Shown here: piece by piece, positions 53,711 through 63,131 of the stretch | How the letters are laid out: each line of letters opens with the position of its first letter | Numbering within the stretch: the stretch's first letter is position 1 | Source: Shewanella denitrificans OS217 | Lineage (GTDB): Bacteria; Pseudomonadota; Gammaproteobacteria; Enterobacterales; Shewanellaceae | Length of the DNA stretch: 64,000 nucleotides | Assembly: GCF_000013765.1 (NCBI RefSeq) | Contig: NC_007954.1 | Location: 3,472,001-3,536,000, forward strand | Direction of reading: 5' to 3' | Notes under the pieces: model-generated | Told to the model about the DNA's origin: nothing | The model's input: only the letters and a program-made list of their open reading frames with translations | Database searches by the model: none | Made by a program: the position numbers and the translations under genes

Positions 53711-54028
53711 TTATATTTGGTCTCTCCCGCCATTGTTTGGCCTAAGCACTAAATACAACAATGGACCTATAGAAACAAATATTAAAGTTAGTACAGCATA
53801 AGGCAACCAGTGTTTGATTGTTTTACCTCTATTCTTAATATCTTGATACATCCAAACTAGCGCTAGAATAGCCATAATATACAAATCCATGACGACCTGT
53901 GCTGTATCTGGGCTTGATATTAATTGATAGCCGAAACTGAGGAGTGATTGTTCTGCAATAGTCATCGTATAACCTGTGTAACCTGCAAACAAAACCAATA
54001 AGATGAGAGATACTGCCCTAATATTCAA
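53711..54028 (-). CDS. DUF2834-like small membrane protein
   Basis: 105 residues from TTG 54028, with AGGGAA upstream. Three helices: VSLILLVLFAGYTGYTMTIAE, VMDLYIMAILALVWMYQDIKNRG, HWLPYAVLTLIFVSIGPLLYLVLRPN. The D..I.......W...D. pattern in helix 2 and GPLLYLVLRP resemble DUF2834, of unknown function. It closes the minus-strand block on its upstream side. Confidence 0.6.
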   Translation of the reverse strand: MNIRAVSLILLVLFAGYTGYTMTIAEQSLLSFGYQLISSPDTAQVVMDLYIMAILALVWMYQDIKNRGKTIKHWLPYAVLTLIFVSIGPLLYLVLRPNNGGRDQI

Positions 54029-54344
54029 AATTCAATTCCCTATGATGCCCAGTATTTTAAATTATACATTTTAGTATTTATGTGCTGTTTGCAAGGCATA
54101 AATCACGTGCTGGACTTAGCCGATGCCACCACAACGTACATATTTAGGTTCATGCTATAGCAATTCTCTTATTTTCGGTAGATGTTTTTTAGAACAAATG
54201 TCAGTTAATCTGTTGTTCTAATTACAACTCTCTAGGTATATTCCATGATAAATCATCATTTTCAATCACCCTTTAATGCCCTTCTACGCTAATGCCACGA
54301 CATTAAGACCCAACGTTATCTATTTGAGCTAAATGAGCATACTG

Positions 54345-54470
54345 ATGCTAATGGAGGGTATTGGACTGAATGGCTCGAGTGCGTGAGCAGCAGGGATGCT
54401 GCGCCCGAGCCCATAGGGACATGTTGACGGCGTCACTCGGGACGTTAGTCCAATGGCCGAGATCACCTAA
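54345..54470 (+). repeat. B module, complete and isolated
   Basis: TTGGACT (54361-54367) pairs with AGTCCAA (54447-54453). Inside are GGCTCG/CGAGCC (54372-54377, 54406-54411), GCAGCA/TGCTGC over GGGA, and TGACG/CGTCA. No A module follows. The sequence is nearly identical to the two B copies at 47.4 and 47.9 kb in the opposite orientation. Confidence 0.85.
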
Positions 54471-54536
54471 GCATTTTAATAAGTTCCCTTATTAAATTCA
54501 GAAACATAAATATCCTAGGCTGGCATTCAGCCAAAG

Positions 54537-54572
54537 CAAAACCCCAAGAAGTGCTAACTTCTTGGGGTTTTG
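54537..54572 (-). terminator. Intrinsic terminator after dbpA
   Basis: CAAAACCCCAAGAAGT (54537-54552) pairs with ACTTCTTGGGGTTTTG (54557-54572) over GCTA, a 16-bp stem. Confidence 0.9.
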
Positions 54573-54638
54573 TGGTCTCATAAACACTGCCACCAGCATG
54601 CGAAGTGGCAGGTTTATTGCGTCATAATTAACGCAAGA

Positions 54639-56051
54639 TTATAAAAGCCAGGCGCGGTAGCTGCGGCCCTTAAGCTTACCTTTGTTCAATTTATTCAGCG
54701 CTTGATTAGACACATTGCGCTTTACTGCCACATAGGCGCGAATATCCGTTACCTTGATTTTACCGATATCGTTGGCATCTAACCCGTTATCACCAGTAAG
54801 GGCACCGACTATGTCGCCAGGGCGAATTTTCTGCTTCTTGCCGCCTTCAATTTGAATGGTCACCATGTTGGCCGCCAGCGGGGTTTTATTTAGCACGTTC
54901 AAGCCTGGCAAGGCTTCGGTGACTATTTCAATATTTAACATTTCTTCAATCATGGCGACCTTATAGCCGTCATCATGCCCGATAAAACTGTAGGCGGCGC
55001 CGGTACTGCCAGCACGGCCTGTACGGCCAATGCGGTGAAGATGCACTTCGGCATCATAGGCTAGGTGGAAGTTAAATACCGCATCTAAGGCATCGATATC
55101 TAAGCCGCGAGCCGCCACATCGGTGGCCACCAGAATACGTGCGCTCTGGTTGGCAAATTGCAGTAACATTTGATCGCGATCCCTTTGCTCCAGATCCCCA
55201 TGCAGTGCCAGCACACTAAAGCCAAACTCGGCTAATTCATCAGCCACCTGCTGAGTCTCACGTTTGGTATTGCAAAATACCACCGCACTTTCAGGTTGCT
55301 CACTGAGCAGCAATAAACGCAGCGCTTCTAGGCGTGATTTGTTGTCTTCAAGCTGATAGAAATGTTGTTCTATGCTGATGGCGTCATGGGTCGACTCGAC
55401 TTTGACCATCACAGGCTTGTACATTATCTCATCGGCAATGGATTTAATTTGATCTGGGAAGGTGGCGCTGAATAACAGCGTCTGACGCTCACGGGGAGTT
55501 TGCTCAATAATGGCATCTATGTGATCTTGAAAGCCCATTTCTAGCATGCGATCCGCTTCATCGAGCACTAGCATGTTCACATTGCTTAAATCTAAACGGT
55601 TGCGATCTAAATGATCGATTATGCGCCCTGGAGTGCCAACAATAATATGGGCACCATGTTCAAGGGAGCCCACTTGTGGCCCCATAGGGACGCCGCCACA
55701 CAAGGTTAATACCTTGATATTGTGAATGCCGCGAGCCAAGGTGCGGATCTCCTTGGCGACTTGGTCGGCCAACTCACGCGTTGGGCACATGACCAAGGTC
55801 TGAATGCGAAAACGCTTCACATCCAATTTATTCAACAAACCTAAGCCGAAAGCGGCAGTCTTACCCGAGCCGGTTTTGCCTTGGCCAATCACATCATCAC
55901 CGGCCAAAATTGGCGGTAAGCTCTGAGCTTGGATTTGAGTCATGGATTCATAACCCATGGTCTTGAGGTTCTCAAGCAGTTCAGTTTTAAGGGAAAGCGA
56001 TGAAAACGCCGTGTTAGCGACTATTGGGCTGTCTGAGTTACTCAAGGTCAT
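54639..56051 (-). CDS. dbpA: ATP-dependent RNA helicase DbpA
   Basis: 470 residues from ATG 56051 (MTLSNSDSPIVANTAFSSLSLK); a longer frame uses a TTG at 56072. Helicase motifs: Q motif, GSGKT, PTRELA, GG, TPGR, DEAD, SAT, then VATDVAARGLD and HRIGRTGRAG. The C-terminal part (MVTIQIEGGKKQKIRPGDIVGALTGDNGLDANDIGKIKV) is the DbpA RNA-binding domain, which targets hairpin 92 of 23S rRNA, so the symbol is well supported. Acts in 50S assembly. Confidence 0.95.
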   Translation of the reverse strand: MTLSNSDSPIVANTAFSSLSLKTELLENLKTMGYESMTQIQAQSLPPILAGDDVIGQGKTGSGKTAAFGLGLLNKLDVKRFRIQTLVMCPTRELADQVAKEIRTLARGIHNIKVLTLCGGVPMGPQVGSLEHGAHIIVGTPGRIIDHLDRNRLDLSNVNMLVLDEADRMLEMGFQDHIDAIIEQTPRERQTLLFSATFPDQIKSIADEIMYKPVMVKVESTHDAISIEQHFYQLEDNKSRLEALRLLLLSEQPESAVVFCNTKRETQQVADELAEFGFSVLALHGDLEQRDRDQMLLQFANQSARILVATDVAARGLDIDALDAVFNFHLAYDAEVHLHRIGRTGRAGSTGAAYSFIGHDDGYKVAMIEEMLNIEIVTEALPGLNVLNKTPLAANMVTIQIEGGKKQKIRPGDIVGALTGDNGLDANDIGKIKVTDIRAYVAVKRNVSNQALNKLNKGKLKGRSYRAWLL

Positions 56052-56183
56052 ATCCTGTATGGCAGAAAACAAAGGGCCAAAACATCGAATAATGCTCTGG
56101 CCTGATGGCGCCTATTGTAGCAAGCTTAACGGGGTTTTGCTGGTTTATCTTTGCCATGACTTGGGCTTTTTAAGCCCATGTGG

Positions 56184-57050
56184 TTAGCTTATTTTGCCAA
56201 ACTTGCCTTGCTGATAATCGCTAATGGCTTGGTTTATTTCGGCTTGGGTGTTCATCACAAACGGGCCGTGATGGACGATGTCCTCAGCAATTTTAGTGCC
56301 GGCAAGCAAGAGTAATCCTGCGCCTTCGCTTGAGGCCTTAAGCCTGATGCTCGCTTGACTGTCTAATATCAAGAGTTGCCCCGCGCTCGCTAGCGCTTCA
56401 TTGCCTGTCTTGTCTTGATAAATCAGCTCGCCCTGATACAGATAAAGGTTAACCGTTTGATGCTGCGACAGTGCTAATTCAGCCACGCCTTGTGACGTTA
56501 ATGTCACGTCAGCAATGGCGCCATTGGCGGCCAAACCAGTTAATAGACCATCCACAAATCCAGTATTTTCTGCAAAAGTCCATTGACCCGCTAAGGCCTT
56601 TAATACGGCGCCTGTGCTATTAGATATCTGTGGGATAGCCTGCCCTGCTGTATCTTGATAACGGGCTGGGCGCATCTTGTCTTTAGCGGGCATGTTTATC
56701 CAAATCTGGAAGCCATGCAGGCCCTCATTGTTCTCAATGAGCGGCATTTCAGAGTGAATAACCCCGCTGCCTGTGCTCATCCACTGAGCGTCGCCGCTGC
56801 GAATGGCTTTGACATTGCCCAGTTGATCTTTGTGCTCGAAACCGCCCTTCAATATATAGGTGAAGGTCTCTATGCCTCTGTGAGGATGAGGCGGAAACCC
56901 ACCGATAAAATCTTGCTCATCATTAGATTTAAGTTCATCGACCATCAAGTAAGGATCGAAGCGTTGCAAATTAAAGTCGGCAACTCGGCGAATATTGACG
57001 CCGTCTCCGTCCATGGCTGGGCGGGCATTAAAACTGTGAGTGACGTTCAT
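56184..57050 (-). CDS. Pirin family protein
   Basis: 288 residues, bicupin. FPPHPHRGIETFTYILKGGFEHKDQLGN holds the metal-binding His residues of the first cupin, followed by QWMSTGSGVIHSEMP. Bacterial pirins include YhhW-type quercetinases; the activity here is not known. AAGGGGAT precedes the ATG. Divergent from no close gene; dbpA lies downstream on the same strand. Confidence 0.9.
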   Translation of the reverse strand: MNVTHSFNARPAMDGDGVNIRRVADFNLQRFDPYLMVDELKSNDEQDFIGGFPPHPHRGIETFTYILKGGFEHKDQLGNVKAIRSGDAQWMSTGSGVIHSEMPLIENNEGLHGFQIWINMPAKDKMRPARYQDTAGQAIPQISNSTGAVLKALAGQWTFAENTGFVDGLLTGLAANGAIADVTLTSQGVAELALSQHQTVNLYLYQGELIYQDKTGNEALASAGQLLILDSQASIRLKASSEGAGLLLLAGTKIAEDIVHHGPFVMNTQAEINQAISDYQQGKFGKIS

Positions 57051-57214
57051 GGATTATCCCCTTAGGTATGAATGACTGCTTGAGCCAACGTAATTGAGCC
57101 ATAGTGATTGAAGCACGGCTTCAAGCTATAGACTCAGGTTAACACCCACTTAAGCGAATGAAAAACGCAAAAAATATCAAATTACATTCTAAAAAATCGA
57201 ACCGTAAAGCATGG

Positions 57215-57250
57215 AGAATAAAAATGCCCTAAAAGTTAATTTAGGGCATT
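57215..57250 (-). terminator. Intrinsic terminator after the PhoX gene
   Basis: AATGCCCTAAA (57223-57233) pairs with TTTAGGGCATT (57240-57250), followed by a T-rich run on the minus strand. Confidence 0.85.
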
Positions 57251-57302
57251 GAGTGCAAATGCGAAGTACGCTCTATGGATGATTAAGGAGTATCAGGAGG
57301 GC

Positions 57303-59372
57303 TTACAAGCCGACTTCAGTGCCATCGAGTTTACGAATAACCACAGTCGCCGCCCTTGGACGCACGCTGGTGCCTGCTGGGGTCACTTCGGCGGCATTAT
57401 CTGAGTATGGCCAGTTATCAGGATGCTGAATATTGGCAAACACGCTGGTGTAGTCTGGCGTAATAGCAAAGCCTGTTACTTCACAGCCATTGGGGCCCAC
57501 AAAGAAACGCTTGAGTTCGGCTTGATTATCGGCATTTAACACTTGCTGCTTGTCACTGCTGTCTCGAAGGCGGGATGGCACTATAGCGAGCATTTGATCG
57601 TTAGTATCATCTTCGACTTCATCGGCGCCGTTATCGGTTTGTACCCACAAGATGCCGCGGTTATCAAAAGCTAAGCCGTCTGGGCTGGCAAACTGATTTA
57701 AGTCGGTAAGTCCAGAGACATTCGTTTGCGCATCAGCATCCGCTGGCGAGCCAAAGACAAAAATATCCCAGCTAAATTCTGTGTCTTTATCGCCTTCATC
57801 CCAGCGAATAATGTGGCCGAAGTTATTTTTAAGCCTTGGGTTGGCGGCATTGGTTTCTGTGCGCTTAGAATTATTGGTCAGAGTTAGGTATACACTGCCA
57901 GTGAAAGGGTCTACCGTGCACCACTCGGGTCTATCCATGGGGGTTGCCCCCACAAGGTCCGCAGCCCCAGCGGTATTGAGTATGATGGCCGCTAAGGTAT
58001 CAAAGCTGTCCCCTAAGGTTTTGCCCTCTGTGGTTAGGCTATCTAAGGTCAAAGGAAGCCATTCACCCACGCCATCTTCAGAGAATTTGGCCACATAAAG
58101 CGTGCCATCATTCATGTACTTGTCGCCTGTGCTTAAGCGATTGCTTGTCTTGGCATCGGCCTCATCCCACAGGGCATTTGAGACATATTTGTACAGGTAT
58201 TCAAAGCGTGAGTCGTGACCTGAGTAAAACACGACAGGTTTGCCCACTGCAAGCTTGCCAAAGGTACAACCCTCATGGCGAAAACGCCCTAAAGCCGTGC
58301 GCTTAACTGCGCGAGAATTGGGGTTATAGGGATCAATTTCAACAATATAGCCGTGGCCATTGGCTTCATTACGATAATCACCACTGGCATTACTGGCTGT
58401 TGGCGTCACATCGAAGCGGGCAAACTCATCGAGGCGCTCATCATTATTGCCTGCCAACTCATCCCAGCCATAACGAGTGCTTGAGCTTGAAATGCCAATG
58501 CGCTGCTGATCGTTACTTAAGGCACCTTTATTAACAAAATACCCGGGCCAGTTCTCTTCACAGGTTAAATAGGTGCCCCAAGGCGTACTGCCATTGCCGC
58601 AATTATTGAGTGTGCCGCGAGCTTGACTGCCATCGGGTGAATAGCGAGTTTCAAGGTAGCTGCTGTAAGCCATGGGGCCTGCTATATCCATGACGCTAGC
58701 ACCGGTAAAACGGCGATTATGCTTATCATTGGTTTGTACTTGCCAGCGATTATCAATGAGTTTAATTCGCACCACAGACACACCGTGAGCATTAATTTCT
58801 TTACGAATTTCATCAATCTCGGTACGCAGACCTGTAATACCATCGAAACTTGGGCCATTGGGATGCAGTGCATCTTGATCTATGTATTCATGGTTAATGC
58901 ACAGCAGGCCATCATCTTTGGCATCATTAAGGGGGAAAAAGTGCATGCCATCATGGTGCATGCCTACGGCATTGGCTTGATCTTCAGCCGTGTTGCTGCC
59001 ATCGGCTTTCCAAGGCGCTGCCTTAGTGTTTAGCGGCGTACCCCAGGGGGCCAATACATAGGCGCTATAGCCTGCGGGAATAGCCACCCCATCAAGCTTT
59101 GAGCCTGCAATAGACTCAAAACCCAATACCGCTGAACTTTTATTCACAGGCGTTGGCGTTGGTGTCGGGGCTGGACTGGGAGTCGGAGCAACAGCTTGGT
59201 TATTATCTGAGCCACAACCAACCAAACCCGCGCCCGCAAAGGCCGTCATGGCGCTCAGCCCTAGACCACTTTTAACAAAATTGCGTCTAGAAAGCTGTTT
59301 ATCTAATACTTGGCTGAAGGTCTGATTCTGGCTGTGGTTATAACGCTTAGGATCGAAGGTGGCCTTGCTCAT
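57303..59372 (-). CDS. PhoX family phosphatase (DUF839), Tat-exported
   Basis: 689 residues. The Tat signal has SRRNFVKSGLG at about residues 28-38, a hydrophobic stretch and a lipobox-like VGCG. A Pro/Thr linker (APTPSPAPTPTPTP) precedes the catalytic domain. PhoX is a Ca2+/Fe-dependent phosphatase that cleaves phosphomonoesters. Characteristic stretches: LLCINHEYIDQ, NNCGNGSTPWGTYLTCEENW, RFRHEGCTFGKLAVGKPVVFYSGHD, RPEWCTVDPFTGSVYLTLTNN and SPDGLAFDNRGILWVQTD. It is cofactor-loaded in the cytoplasm before Tat export. Confidence 0.92.
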   Translation of the reverse strand: MSKATFDPKRYNHSQNQTFSQVLDKQLSRRNFVKSGLGLSAMTAFAGAGLVGCGSDNNQAVAPTPSPAPTPTPTPVNKSSAVLGFESIAGSKLDGVAIPAGYSAYVLAPWGTPLNTKAAPWKADGSNTAEDQANAVGMHHDGMHFFPLNDAKDDGLLCINHEYIDQDALHPNGPSFDGITGLRTEIDEIRKEINAHGVSVVRIKLIDNRWQVQTNDKHNRRFTGASVMDIAGPMAYSSYLETRYSPDGSQARGTLNNCGNGSTPWGTYLTCEENWPGYFVNKGALSNDQQRIGISSSSTRYGWDELAGNNDERLDEFARFDVTPTASNASGDYRNEANGHGYIVEIDPYNPNSRAVKRTALGRFRHEGCTFGKLAVGKPVVFYSGHDSRFEYLYKYVSNALWDEADAKTSNRLSTGDKYMNDGTLYVAKFSEDGVGEWLPLTLDSLTTEGKTLGDSFDTLAAIILNTAGAADLVGATPMDRPEWCTVDPFTGSVYLTLTNNSKRTETNAANPRLKNNFGHIIRWDEGDKDTEFSWDIFVFGSPADADAQTNVSGLTDLNQFASPDGLAFDNRGILWVQTDNGADEVEDDTNDQMLAIVPSRLRDSSDKQQVLNADNQAELKRFFVGPNGCEVTGFAITPDYTSVFANIQHPDNWPYSDNAAEVTPAGTSVRPRAATVVIRKLDGTEVGL

Positions 59373-59526
59373 AAATACATAGTCCTTAAGTCACACTCAA
59401 GCTTAACGCTAGAGTTATCAGTTCATTGTGATTGGCTTTTTAGGGTTATTCGCGCTTTGTTCGCTGCGATTGCCTGACTTAGACTAATGACTGATTGTGA
59501 CAATAAGGACGCAATTAGATGACAGT

Positions 59527-60759
59527 TTAACGCTTAGCTTTAGCCCCTAATGCTTTGCGTCTTGCTTGTTGCTTCTGGCCCGCTTTAGTGTGCTTGCGCC
59601 CCAAAGTGACCTCTTTAGTTAAGTCTGGCTCAAAGCCTGGGTACCACTGTTGAGGTAAACGCCTATCCAGCAAGGTTTCTAAACTCATCAGTTTTGCAGT
59701 GTCTTCGATAGCAAACAAGGTCACTGCGATGCCATCCTTTCCCGCACGCCCTGTGCGGCCAATGCGGTGAATGTAATCTTCACTCACATGAGGCAATTCA
59801 TAGTTGACCACATAATTGAGGTCCTCAATATCTAGGCCCCTGGCCGCGACATCAGTTGCCACTAATACTTGCACCTTTGCTTGAGAAAAATCCTTAAGCA
59901 CTGACTCCCGTACGCTTTGAGATAAATCGCCGTGAAAAGCCAGTGCTTCAATGCCACTTTTTTGCATCTGACAGGCTAAGTTGTCGGCGCCTTGTTTAGT
60001 GCGAGAAAATACCAGCACTTGTTGCCAGCGCTCTTTGCTTAACAAGTGACATAACAGGCTTAACTTGCGCTCCTCATCCACGCAATAAACTCGCTCCTCA
60101 ATTTTGGCGACTTTAGTATTGGCTTTAGCGACTTCAATCACCTTAGGCTCATTGAGTAAGTTTTTACTAAAACTAAAAATACTGTCGTTGAGTGTGGCTG
60201 AAAACAATAATGTTTGACGCTGCTTAGGCAGGCGTTTTAATAAGTCAACAATTTCATCCTTAAAACCCATGTCTAGCATGCGATCCGCTTCATCAAACAC
60301 TAAGTATTCAACATGCTTAAGGGACACTGCCTTATGGCGTAAATGATCCAGCAACCTGCCTGGAGTGGCCACTAGAATATCCACACCCGCTTTAAAACTG
60401 CGCACTTGCTCGCCAATACTCGCCCCGCCATAGGCAATAGCATGCTTAAGTTCGGTCCCCTGCAGCAGCGCATGGATATTGTGCTGCACTTGCAAAGCAA
60501 GCTCACGAGTAGGGGTAAGGATAAGCCCTTTAATGACCTTGCCTTGATGTGCTTCTTCGCTTTGCATCAATAATTTATGCACTAAAGGGATCGCAAAGGC
60601 GGCAGTTTTACCTGTGCCCGTTTGGGCGCCTACGAGTAAATCATGGCCCAATAGGATTTCAGGTATGGCTTGTCGCTGTACTGGGGTGGGGTCAACATAA
60701 GATTGCGCCTTGATGGACGCTAACAGTACAGGGTGTAAGTTAAATGCAGTAAAAGACAT
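59527..60759 (-). CDS. DEAD-box RNA helicase, RhlE-like
   Basis: 410 residues from ATG 60759 (MSFTAFNLHPVLLASIKAQ), the usual RhlE start; ATGs at 60786 and 60771 are in frame without ribosome sites. Motifs: PTPVQRQAIP, GAQTGTGKTAAF, PTRELALQV, TPGRLLDHL, DEADRMLDMGF, SATLND, VATDVAARGLD and HRIGRTGRAG. The C-terminus is short and basic (LGRKHTKAGQKQQARRKALGAKAKR). This fits the RhlE group, though it lacks the long tail of some members. Probably acts in ribosome assembly or RNA turnover. Confidence 0.9.
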   Translation of the reverse strand: MSFTAFNLHPVLLASIKAQSYVDPTPVQRQAIPEILLGHDLLVGAQTGTGKTAAFAIPLVHKLLMQSEEAHQGKVIKGLILTPTRELALQVQHNIHALLQGTELKHAIAYGGASIGEQVRSFKAGVDILVATPGRLLDHLRHKAVSLKHVEYLVFDEADRMLDMGFKDEIVDLLKRLPKQRQTLLFSATLNDSIFSFSKNLLNEPKVIEVAKANTKVAKIEERVYCVDEERKLSLLCHLLSKERWQQVLVFSRTKQGADNLACQMQKSGIEALAFHGDLSQSVRESVLKDFSQAKVQVLVATDVAARGLDIEDLNYVVNYELPHVSEDYIHRIGRTGRAGKDGIAVTLFAIEDTAKLMSLETLLDRRLPQQWYPGFEPDLTKEVTLGRKHTKAGQKQQARRKALGAKAKR

Positions 60760-60790
60760 CGTGATACTCATAGGGAATGCAGTCATTCAT

Positions 60791-60817
60791 AAAAAACGCC
60801 CGTCGATGGGCGTTTTT
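60791..60817 (-). terminator. Intrinsic terminator of the DUF membrane gene
   Basis: AAAAAACGCCC (60791-60801) pairs with GGGCGTTTTT (60808-60817), a classic hairpin ending the minus-strand gene that stops at 60853. Confidence 0.88.
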
Positions 60818-60852
60818 CTTTAGTTTATGATTATAACAAATTAGCCAGTGAT

Positions 60853-61317
60853 TTATCCCTGTGAAGAGTGGAATTTCGGCAAAGGCACTCGCTGAGCGAA
60901 ACGATTAACCCCAAAGCCAATAAGTAAACCTAAAATAAGGCCTTCAGCTGCAAACCAAAATGGCGATTGCAGCAACCCTTGCTCACCAAAGAGCCGTAAA
61001 ATCATCGCCTGCATCACATCATAGGCGAAAAATGTCAGCACTAAGTTAAGCCAGCCGCCCATGATTGCAGACGTTAGCCACCAAGGCAGTTGACAGTTAA
61101 GCATGGGGTGATAATGAATTTGTGCAGCCATACCTATGACGGCGCCAAAGGTAATGTACCAGCACAATATCCCCCAGCGAATGAGTGGGCTAACTTCAGG
61201 TAGCAAGTAAGGCAACATAAAAAAACCAATAAGGCCGATAAACAAACCTAAGGCCTTCCCTACCACTATCTGCTGCATTAATGTGTGCTGATATTGAGCG
61301 TGAAATGTATCAAGCAT
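60853..61317 (-). CDS. Hypothetical four-helix membrane protein
   Basis: 154 residues with four hydrophobic helices (ALGLFIGLIGFFMLPYLL, IRWGILCWYITFGAVIGMAA, WWLTSAIMGGWLNLVLTFFAY, WFAAEGLILGLLIGFGVNRFA). No named family is recognised with confidence. AAGGAAGAAGAT precedes the ATG and its terminator is just downstream. Confidence 0.7.
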   Translation of the reverse strand: MLDTFHAQYQHTLMQQIVVGKALGLFIGLIGFFMLPYLLPEVSPLIRWGILCWYITFGAVIGMAAQIHYHPMLNCQLPWWLTSAIMGGWLNLVLTFFAYDVMQAMILRLFGEQGLLQSPFWFAAEGLILGLLIGFGVNRFAQRVPLPKFHSSQG

Positions 61318-61585
61318 ATCTTCTTCCTTATTGTTAAGCTTGCTTGCACCATCGAGTGTCTTGCTAACCTTAGTCGCTCATGCAAAAAACGCCTACCCAC
61401 CATGACAAGCCGTGATCTCGGCCACAGTTTCTGCACAATTTATCGCTAATCACTGAAACAGCTTAAGCCGACTATTGACGTTAATTGCCCTAGAGCATAG
61501 CATCGGATAAACACGCTTTAAATATACATGTTTATTGCGAAGACAAGTCAGTTACAGATGCAACCACATCCTAGGGGTATTCTAA

Positions 61586-61780
61586 ATGAGCATTTCAGCA
61601 AGCAAACTGTTCCAAGCCTTTAAAAAATCAGAAAATAAAAATCAATTTACCGATGCAGCTGAACAGACCTCAGCGAGTTTGGTTGATACTGACGACTATG
61701 ATAAGACGCAAGCGCAAGTGGTGACTAATGAACCTAAAAAGCATTCATGTTGCGGCGGTTGTGGTGGCGGTGGTCATTAA
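61586..61780 (+). CDS. Small protein with C-terminal CCGGCGGGGH
   Basis: 64 residues: MSISASKLFQAFKKSENKNQF, an acidic middle (DTDDYDKTQAQ) and the end HSCCGGCGGGGH. Cys-Cys-Gly-Gly-Cys next to His is a likely metal-binding or redox tail, recalling short CCGG-type proteins that bind copper or iron, but I cannot name the family. AGGGG lies 9 nt before the ATG. Isolated gene. Confidence 0.7.
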   Translation: MSISASKLFQAFKKSENKNQFTDAAEQTSASLVDTDDYDKTQAQVVTNEPKKHSCCGGCGGGGH

Positions 61781-62253
61781 TAAAAATGGTGAGGCTTAGC
61801 GCTGCTGACTAGATTAATCACCTTAAATGATGTAGCGCTTTATTCTACTGATGCTTAAACATAGCTTCTAGCCAAGTGCTAAGCATCATAATCCCTAACT
61901 CATCTATTCAAGCCCGCAGAAGATCTCATCCCTTTTGGATTAAGTACAGTGAAGCAGAAGTAACATTAATGGAACTTTAATAAAATCCAACTACTTATCA
62001 GCTCACTTTTAAAATTCCCGTCTATACTCAGAACGTTGGTTAAATCACTTTCAATAGGATAGTGGCATTGCGCTTAAAACAACCTTTTTCAGCCCCTTGT
62101 GCGATCACAAACGTTTCTGGGTCAAATGCCTACAATAGTGGCGCGAGTGAGAAGCCAAGATAGGAAAATACAATGCAGCATACCCACAAAACACACAGAT
62201 GATACTAAGGCTTTACCCTCGGTAACGAATGCTATTACTTTTTAGGAGATGTT
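61781..62253. other. Intergenic region upstream of the solute-binding protein gene
   Basis: 473 bp without a gene. TTTTTAGGAGA just before 62254 is the ribosome site of the next gene. No clear promoter boxes or repeats. Confidence 0.5.
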
Positions 62254-62988
62254 ATGAAATTCAACTACAGCGTTCTTGGCTTGCTACTCGCCTGTTCAGC
62301 GATTTCTGTTAATGCAGAAACCGTTCACTTAAGCTCGTTAGATTGGGCGCCCTATTCTGGAAAAAGCTTAGAAAATCAAGGTGCCTCTGTGGTGGTAGCC
62401 AAAGCTGCATTTAAGGCTATGGGCCACGAGTTAGTGGTCGATTTTTTCCCTTGGAGCCGCGCCGTTAAACTCGCTTCAGAGCCAGGCTCTAAGTATGCAG
62501 GCTATTTTCCTGAATATTTATATGAGTCGAGCGAATTCACTTTTTCAGCTCCTATGGGACAAGGCCCGCTAGGCTTGGTCGAGAACAAGGCGAGTCCGAT
62601 AAATTGGGCTGAGGTAGGCGATCTTGCTAAGTATAAGCTTGGGGTGGTGCAGGACTATGTCAACACAGAAGAACTTGACGCCCTAATCGCCAATGAAACC
62701 ATTAAACCTCAAACTGTCACTTCAGATGAAATAAACGTGCAGAAAGTGGCGGGGGGGCGTATCGATGCTGCTGTTATTGATTCAAACGTGCTGAGTTACA
62801 TGTTAGCCAATAACACTAAACTTTCATCAGTCAAAGATAAGGTTCAAATGAACACTAAACTATTGATGAATAAAGACCTATACATAGCATTTAGAAACGA
62901 TGCCGATGGTAAAAAGTGGCAAGCGATTTATAATGAAGGCCTAGGTAAAATTGACATTAATTCACTCATGTCAGCTCACTTAAAGTGA
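62254..62988 (+). CDS. Periplasmic solute-binding protein (SBP family 3-like)
   Basis: 244 residues with a signal peptide (MKFNYSVLGLLLACSAISVNA). Mature SLDWAPYSGKSLENQGASVVVAKAAFKAMGHELVVDFFPWSRAVKLA has the class-II fold opening of amino-acid and polar ligand binding proteins. KYKLGVVQDYVNT and KVAGGRIDAAVIDSNVLSYML are the second-domain segments. No permease gene is next to it, so it may serve as the ligand-presenting partner of the chemoreceptor just downstream. AGGAG lies 6 nt before the ATG. Confidence 0.82.
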   Translation: MKFNYSVLGLLLACSAISVNAETVHLSSLDWAPYSGKSLENQGASVVVAKAAFKAMGHELVVDFFPWSRAVKLASEPGSKYAGYFPEYLYESSEFTFSAPMGQGPLGLVENKASPINWAEVGDLAKYKLGVVQDYVNTEELDALIANETIKPQTVTSDEINVQKVAGGRIDAAVIDSNVLSYMLANNTKLSSVKDKVQMNTKLLMNKDLYIAFRNDADGKKWQAIYNEGLGKIDINSLMSAHLK

Positions 62989-63131
62989 TGTTTCACCTAT
63001 CCGAGGCCAGCAAAGTAAGTTGCTGATAGTAAACTAGACTATAAGGTTACAATATCTGCAGCTTCGCAAAAAATGTTGCAATAAATGGACTTAATTGCTT
63101 TGTTGCTCCCAAGCTAAAATGAGTACTGCTT

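Noticed and set aside
54361..54453. tRNA gene, from the cloverleaf-like fold of the B module
   Set aside because: No anticodon-type loop geometry, T-loop GTTCGA motif or CCA-ready acceptor stem.
47178..54470. Classical chromosomal integron
   Set aside because: No integrase in the window and the tails are about 29 bp rather than the usual 57 bp or more with variable centre; kept only as a hypothesis in the findings.
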